Shown here: in pieces, positions 8,091-12,553 of the stretch
Layout of the letters: each line of letters starts with the position of its first letter
Position numbering within the stretch: position 1 is the first letter of the stretch
NCBI GenBank assembly: GCA_033085395.1
Contig: JANQBS010000590.1
Location: 1-12,553 of the forward strand
Length of the DNA stretch: 12,553 bases
DNA from: Xanthoparmelia taractica
Taxonomy: Eukaryota > Ascomycota > Lecanoromycetes > Lecanorales > Parmeliaceae
Reading direction: 5' to 3'
Program-made: the position numbers and the translations under genes
The notes under the pieces: generated by a model
Told to the model about the DNA's origin: nothing
Databases searched by the model: none
What the model saw: only the letters and a program-made list of their open reading frames with translations

Positions 8091-9665
8091 AAAGAATTTA
8101 ACGTATCTTATTATCGTCTTCGAAGTCGTCTTTAAGACGTATTCTCGCCCTCTTAAGTTTATAAATTTTATAATTAACTTCTTATATCTAATTAAAACTT
8201 AATTCTAATTCTATGTTATTAAAGATATATAAATATTAATACTTTAATACGTCTAAGAAGTATTAATTACGAGACTAAACGATTATTACGTCAAGATTAT
8301 AACTTCGTTAATTCACTCTTAAAAATCGAAACGCATTAAATTAAGCGATAAATAAATCGTTAGTTAGATCTCTTTAAAGCGAAAAGAACGTCTCTTATTA
8401 TAGAAAGAAGAAATACGCACGATATAGATCTTATTATAACTCACTTCGTGAAGTTTCGAGATCTAATAAAAAAGTATAATATATATTCTTATAATAATTA
8501 AAACTTTAATAAAATAAAATATCACATTAATATAACACGTAGTAATTAAATCGTTATAGTAGATTCTACTCGTACGATCTATAGTAAGTGTTCTAATAAT
8601 AGAGAACTCTTAACTACGATCGAATATATCAACGATACGAGGAGCGAAATCCCTTTATTCTTAATCGTAATAGAAATTAACACTCTAGCTTCTTAATTTC
8701 TCAACGATTTAAATCTGCACGTCGCTATAACTATTGCGAAGATAGACTTTAATAATAATTAGATCTTATTATAATAAATCAAGTATTTCGAGCTATATTC
8801 TCGCCGTGGGCAACGAGGTGCCTAAAGATTACTCATTATGAATAACTACGAATCTTACAATACTTATAAGTTTTTAAAATACTACGAGTACTACAATATT
8901 ATTTTATTTACGTTTTTATCGCATATTATATATCTATTACAATTACTTAATATATACGTATTTTAGTTAGCTAAGTATTAGTATTTCGAAGTTATTAATT
9001 AAGCGATTTATATTAGAGATAAATTATTTATTAAGATAAAATTTCTTGCTACGTTTAATTAATTTCATTATTAAGTATTTAAATCTATTATTATATAGTC
9101 TATATAAAGAAAAACGAGTTATATTTTATACGATTCTAATATAATACTCGAAAAAGTATATAATTCGCTATCTTCTTTTCGCGAGAAGACTCTCGAAGTT
9201 ATATTATTCGTATTACTTGCGTAGATTTCTAGAACTATTCAACAATTAATTATAACGAGTATCGAGTTAATGCTATATTCGAATATATTAGAAAATCTAC
9301 GAGAGTCTTTATAGAAGTTCACTCGTGGCGAGATTACAATAACTCGATGTAATCTCTTAATACAATAACGACTAAACGTTACGATTACGATCGAAAATGC
9401 TCGTAAATCTCGTAAGTTAAAGATTTAATAAAATACTTTAGAAGAAAGAAGTTCTTTATTCAAGAAATACTTATCGTATAAATTAAAAAAGACTCTAATT
9501 TAAACGGGCACGTAAATAGAAACAAGAGATCGTATAATAAAAGAAATATAATATCGTATATAAGAAGGTATTTAAGTAGGTCAAAGACTATCTAAAGACG
9601 TAATAATTATTAAGAAACTAAGAGATACGCATTTGAAAGAAGATAATTAAGAAATTCATGAATAG
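8091..9665 (+). pseudogene. Fot1/pogo-like DDE transposase, main fragment
   Basis: This continues the frame of 987-1064. Recognisable pieces: the rest of the helix-turn-helix (KEFNVSYYRLRSRL), the first catalytic site NFNKIK (family NFDE; Asp now Asn at 8508-8510), STRTIYSKCSNNRELLTTIE, the second site RLLIMNNYES (family MDG; Asn at 8841-8843), FTFLSHIIYLLQLLNIY (family H-x-LQPLDV; Asn at 8949-8951), then KIKFLATFN and the conserved end YDSNIILEKVYNSLSSF. The second and third Asp positions are 36 codons apart, the DD35D spacing of pogo/Fot1. The tail is Lys-rich; the TAG at 9663-9665 is a plausible end, 44 bp before the right inverted repeat. Together the fragments give about 551 codons, normal for the family. 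Many TAA/TAG stops replace Gln or Trp. The enzyme would cut and paste the element at TA sites; all three metal-binding residues are lost. Confidence 0.9.
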
Positions 9666-9709
9666 CATTATTATATATGTAGATTAGTAGGTCTATTTTT
9701 ACGTATGGC

Positions 9710-9770
9710 CGATATTTGCGTGTGATCGGCTAGCACTTAGCGAGGGACCGAGTCAAGTGCGTGGCGCGAT
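9710..9770 (-). repeat. Right terminal inverted repeat of the Fot1-like element
   Basis: This is the reverse-complement partner of 891-951, ending GTGCGTGGCGCGAT directly before TA. It has kept more C and G than the left copy in its middle (CGAGGGACCGAG against a C/T-changed left copy), so it is probably closer to the original repeat. Confidence 0.9.
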
Positions 9771-9772
9771 TA
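9771..9772. repeat. TA target duplication, right copy (Fot1-like element)
   Basis: TA follows the right inverted repeat and mirrors 889-890. Confidence 0.8.
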
Positions 9773-10564
9773 GAGTAAATAAAGATTTATAATTATAATC
9801 GCGAGTATTTTAATAAGAGAATAGGTAATAAGAAAAGAAAGAATATAATTAAGATATTTAATAATATTAGCGACGAGAATAATAGCTAAGAGAATAATAT
9901 AAATTATAATATTAATAGCGAGAGTAGTATGAACGATATTTCTAATAATTAAGATCTCTCTATATCTCTCTTAATAGTACTAGAATTATTTATAGAATCG
10001 ATATAAAATAAATTTATACTAGATATATTAAATTCTCGCGTTTATACTTTAATTAATAATATTAGTAGTCTAAGCGAGCTCTTCGAAGAAATTAACTATT
10101 AAATAATAAGAAAATAGAAAAAGATCTCTAAAAGATAACATAGATAAAAAAATTCTAAAGAGAGTATAGCTATCGATAGAATAGCTAAATTATAATTAAC
10201 TATAACTAGTTATCTTAAATATCTAATAAAATAATCTCTAGTAATTAATAGATCTTTATTATAACTTAATTAAGATTAAGAATATATTATATGTAATATA
10301 AACTAGTATAGAAAACTTTAATTTTAATTAATAATAATATTATAAGATAATAAAGTCGCTAGAAGAGATAAATATAGTAGAAATACTTTAAATATAATAA
10401 ACTAATAGTCTATTATATAACGAGATTATAATTTACGATTTTAAGTTCTTAAGTAGAAGATTAACAAAGCTTATATAAAGATATATTAGTACTCTAAAAA
10501 GTCTATAGAGTATATATATAAATAGTATATAGATTCTATAAGAAGCTCTATCGAAAGCGTATAA
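9773..10564 (+). pseudogene. Unidentified, RIP-saturated coding remnant (right half)
   Basis: I do not recognise a family. The plus-strand frame starting at 9773 runs to TAA at 10562-10564, broken only by TAA/TAG. Readable parts include NKRIGNKKRKN, an acidic-polar stretch SDENNS...INSESSMNDIS, SRVYTLINNISSLSELFEEI and a basic C-terminal end KKSIEYIYK...YIDSIRSSIESV. Only two CpA and two TpG remain on the plus strand between 9773 and 10562. It is likely the continuation of the remnant at 93-888, in a frame one step away, so an intron or indel would be needed. It could be an older transposon gene or a captured host gene; the sequence does not decide. Confidence 0.35.
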
Positions 10565-10599
10565 AGTTATTATGAAATATTTGATCATATGAACGTAGG

Positions 10600-10607
10600 G
10601 CTGGTCA
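10600..10607. repeat. 8-bp target duplication GCTGGTCA, left copy
   Basis: GCTGGTCA lies directly outside the TACGGG end of the MITE and recurs at 10875-10882. A following T is also shared, so 9 bp is possible, but the 8-bp reading leaves perfectly symmetric element ends. Eight bases is the standard for hAT transposons. Confidence 0.8.
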
Positions 10608-10874
10608 TACGGGTCGGAAAGGTGTGATGATATGGGACTAGTTTTTCGAATATCATATCGAAAGATATGAGATATCCCATACTCTCATTGAGTTTTTAAT
10701 AAATATATTACGTGATATTTTTTTATATTCTAAAAATACGTAAAAAGCTTAAGCGAACGCTTATATAATTATAAAATTCTATAAATAGATTAAAAAGATA
10801 TAATTTTTTTAAAAAAGTTAAAAAAAAGTTAAAAACGACTATGTTCAACAGATACCACACCTTTCCGACCCGTA
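10608..10874. mobile_element. Complete hAT-like MITE, 267 bp
   Basis: It begins TACGGGTCGGAAAGGTGTG and ends with its exact reverse complement (10856-10874), a perfect 19-bp terminal inverted repeat, flanked by the duplication GCTGGTCA. The 8-bp duplication suggests the hAT superfamily; the T-A-x-G-G start is near the hAT terminal consensus but not exact, and a Mutator-like origin (9 bp) is the alternative. The interior is AT-rich with a short inverted motif, TATGGGA (10631-10637) with TCCCATA (10675-10681), and runs of A and T. It encodes nothing credible: an open stretch on the minus strand (10956-10723) runs through its right end into flanking DNA. Being short, it probably escaped RIP, which would explain its near identity to 1-92. 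Confidence 0.85.
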
Positions 10875-10882
10875 GCTGGTCA
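10875..10882. repeat. 8-bp target duplication GCTGGTCA, right copy
   Basis: Identical to 10600-10607 and directly outside the right end of the MITE. Confidence 0.8.
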
Positions 10883-11450
10883 TAACTAGCCTTGGCGCTC
10901 GCTTCTCCGTACTTAGCTAGCGCAAACACACTTAGATAGTTCAACAATTCATACACACCACACTTATTATTGAATCATATCAATACTATTTCTTAATAAA
11001 AGTAAAGAAATTAATATCTTAAAAGTAGTCTATAGTAGAGAAACGAATTATACGATTAAAATTTTTATTATAAATTCGTTTTTTATGTATATCTTCTCGT
11101 CTTAAATTATCGTAAAGATATATATACTACGTGTTATAATAGAATTTAGCTAATAAGTAGCTAGTTTTTTCGTAATTCTCTTTATAAACTTCGTAATTTT
11201 TAAATTTTAAAAAAATTATAATGTAATTAAATTAAAAGAAAATTTTCTAGCGAAGATAAACTATTAAAAAGAATATATAGAGGAAGGGAGGGTTTTTATC
11301 CTAGAGCGACGTAATGTTTCTCAAGGTTTCTCTACTAAACAACGCCTACATAGCAGACCGTAATTATTCTTCATAGTTTGAATAGACACGAGTATAAAAA
11401 TCAATCAATTAATTAATCTATTAAGAATAAGATAGTAATTAGTTTTCTTT
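10883..11450. other. Non-coding, mutated DNA with two GC-richer islands
   Basis: I see no supportable gene. A GC-richer island at about 10885-10935 (GCCTTGGCGCTCGCTTCTCC and following) stands out. It could be a decayed terminal repeat of another Tc1/Fot1-type element, since it loosely resembles 12272-12303 read on the other strand, but the match is weak. A second island at about 11280-11395 (from GGAAGGGAGGG onward) is less mutated than its surroundings and shows no repeat or open frame. The rest is AT-rich. Confidence 0.45.
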
Positions 11451-12270
11451 ACGCTCTTTTTAGTATTAGTCGTACTAATAATTTTATCTATAATAGAGTA
11501 AAGAAGTCGAGAAGCGCGAAGAATCTTTCTCTTCTAATATAGCTAAGTATTTAATTTTAATCGAATACTTTATAGCGATAACGAGTTAAATTAAAAGACT
11601 TAGCGCTAACTTAAATAATTTAGATAAACAATAGAATAAGAGCGAGAATCAGATAGAGCTATTAAGTAACTATATATAATATATAAAATATTAATACTAA
11701 TCTTAAAAAGAATTAGAGCTAATAAAAATAAAAGGTCTAGTACTAGTTATTATTTTTTAGTATATATAGAAAATAAGTTCGTTATTTTACTAACACAATA
11801 GTATAGTAGAAATTATAATTAAAAAATCTAAGTTTCTACTAATTTCCTAGCTAGCTTCTATTAATTTCCTAGTTAGCTAAGTACGTATTCTGACTCTAAA
11901 TCCTAGTACTATAGAATATTATAATAATAATAAAATAATTAATATTAAATATCTATATAAGCGATCGAGCAAAGTATATACTAAATAAGATTTAAATCTT
12001 ATTTATATTTAATAGCTATTTAGCTAGATCTTAGCTAATATACTCGCTTCTATATTATAGCTTCTAAATATTACTTTTTTTTTAAATATTTAAGAGTACT
12101 ATAGAAGATCGATATCTATATATCTAATATATATTAAAATAATATATTACCCATATTACTATATTAAGATACTAATATATAGTTAGAGATTATATTTAAA
12201 AGCGAGTTATATTCTTATTTTCTCGAAAGTACTTATAGTAGTTCGTTAATAATATAACTATATAATTGTA
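11450..12270 (+). pseudogene. Possible coding remnant, family unknown
   Basis: Between about 11440 and 11760 one plus-strand frame reads as protein-like with only TAA/TAG stops: KEVEKREESFSSNIAKY, IKRLSANLNNLDKQ, NKSENQIELLSNYI, KELELIKIKGLVLVII. Charged and leucine-spaced residues suggest a coiled-coil or linker type of sequence. Past 11760 the frame is ambiguous and contains a TGA near 11890. I recognise no domain. With RIP-mutated DNA such readings can arise by chance, so this is a weak call. Confidence 0.25.
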
Positions 12271-12271
12271 A

Positions 12272-12303
12272 GGGGTTGGTTCACTAACGCTTAGCAAGCG
12301 ACC
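12272..12303 (-). repeat. Possible terminal repeat of a second Fot1/Tc1-type element
   Basis: The minus strand reads GGTCGCTTGCTAAGCGTTAG and continues TGAACCAACCCC, a GC-richer stretch in AT-rich DNA, with TA directly outside it (12304-12305). Its make-up resembles inverted repeats of fungal Tc1/Fot1 elements, including the CGCTAAG-like core of the repeats at 891-951 and 9710-9770. The only candidate partner, near 10885-10935, matches poorly, so the element is not established. Confidence 0.3.
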
Positions 12304-12328
12304 TAATTAATATAAGAGACGTATAGTC

Positions 12329-12553
12329 TACGGGCCGGAAAGGTCTAGTATATTTAATGGAATATCCCATATCATATCGTATTATATCATATCATGGGAG
12401 GATATCATAGGGGGGTCATATTAGATCACTTAGAAAGATAGAAGATAAAAAATTACTAATATTATAAAATAATTTAGGAAATTTCTAATATATGCAGAGA
12501 TATTTTATAATATAGATTATTTCTTATATTAGGTGGCGAATAAGATAAGAAAA
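12329..12553. mobile_element. Left end of a third hAT-like MITE copy, running to or past the window end
   Basis: It begins TACGGGCCGGAAAGGT, matching the first 16 bases of the MITE at 10608 with one T/C difference, and shares the ATATCATATCG motif a little further in. It contains an imperfect palindrome (TCCCAT at 12365-12370 with ATGGGA at 12394-12399 around ATATCAT repeats). The closing CCCGTA end is not found before 12553, so the copy either continues beyond the window or is truncated. After about 12420 similarity to the family cannot be judged. Confidence 0.6.

Larger units (their letters stand above)
891..9770 (+). mobile_element. Fot1/pogo-like DNA transposon, split by a Gypsy element
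   Basis: The element is bounded by 61-bp imperfect inverted repeats (891-951 and 9710-9770) and flanked by TA on both sides. Subtracting the Gypsy insertion plus one target duplication (7026 bp) leaves 1854 bp, a usual size for Fot1-type elements. Its only gene is a plus-strand transposase of about 550 codons (987-1064 joined to 8091-9665). It lies inside older, more mutated DNA and is itself host to the Gypsy element, so it is the middle layer of the nest. Its own catalytic residues are destroyed, so it could move only with transposase supplied from elsewhere. Confidence 0.9.

Noticed and set aside
74..10626. Reading 74-92 and 10608-10626 as the two terminal repeats of one 10.5-kb element
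   Set aside because: They are inverted copies, but the 92-bp repeat shared by 1-92 and 10783-10874 lies on the outer side of 74-92 and stops just after it, and GCTGGTCA flanks 10608-10874. The termini therefore belong to separate short MITE copies, not to one large element.
10723..10956. 77-codon open frame on the minus strand as a gene
   Set aside because: It crosses the right end of the MITE and its target duplication into flanking DNA, so it was created by the insertion. The composition looks like translated AT-rich sequence.
1..12553. Bacterial or mitochondrial origin because of the extreme AT content
   Set aside because: The Ty3/Gypsy chromovirus, Fot1/pogo element and strand-symmetric CpA-to-TpA depletion point to a fungal nuclear genome. 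No mitochondrial or bacterial genes, tRNA or rRNA are seen.

Overview
This window is a heavily degraded transposon graveyard from a filamentous ascomycete (Pezizomycotina) nuclear genome. It contains no intact gene. Three things point to the organism. The sequence is extremely AT-rich and nearly depleted of CpA/TpG with excess TpA, the signature of repeat-induced point mutation (RIP). The elements belong to families common in such fungi: a chromodomain Ty3/Gypsy element, a Fot1/pogo DNA transposon and hAT-like MITEs. Almost all coding damage is C-to-T or G-to-A: Gln codons become stops, catalytic Asp becomes Asn and Glu becomes Lys. The species cannot be named from the sequence.

The layout is nested. 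The outermost layer (about 93-888 and 9773-10599) is unidentified, intensely mutated DNA that may have encoded a protein on the plus strand. Inserted in it at a TA is a Fot1/pogo-like transposon (891-9770) with 61-bp inverted repeats and a plus-strand transposase carrying a DD35D signature, all three Asp now Asn. Inside the DNA-binding part of that transposase gene sits a complete minus-strand Ty3/Gypsy chromovirus (1065-8085). It has two 154-bp LTRs and a perfect 5-bp target duplication, TTACG. Removing the retroelement and one TTACG makes the transposase frame continuous.

The retroelement carries one gag-pol frame from about 7436 to 1491. In order it holds Gag, a Gln-rich linker, a C2H2-like zinc finger, aspartic protease, reverse transcriptase, RNase H, integrase and chromodomain. 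I followed every domain in the same frame with no indel needed. The catalytic residues of protease, reverse transcriptase, RNase H and integrase are altered by RIP-type transitions, so the element is dead by itself.

To the right is a complete 267-bp hAT-like MITE (10608-10874) with an 8-bp target duplication. Two more copies of the family are cut by the window: a right end at 1-92 and a left end at 12329. Between the last two (10883-12328) lies more mutated DNA with a doubtful coding remnant. Damage is heaviest in the outer layer and milder in the Gypsy element, which agrees with the nesting order. I found no tRNA, rRNA, CRISPR array or intact host gene.
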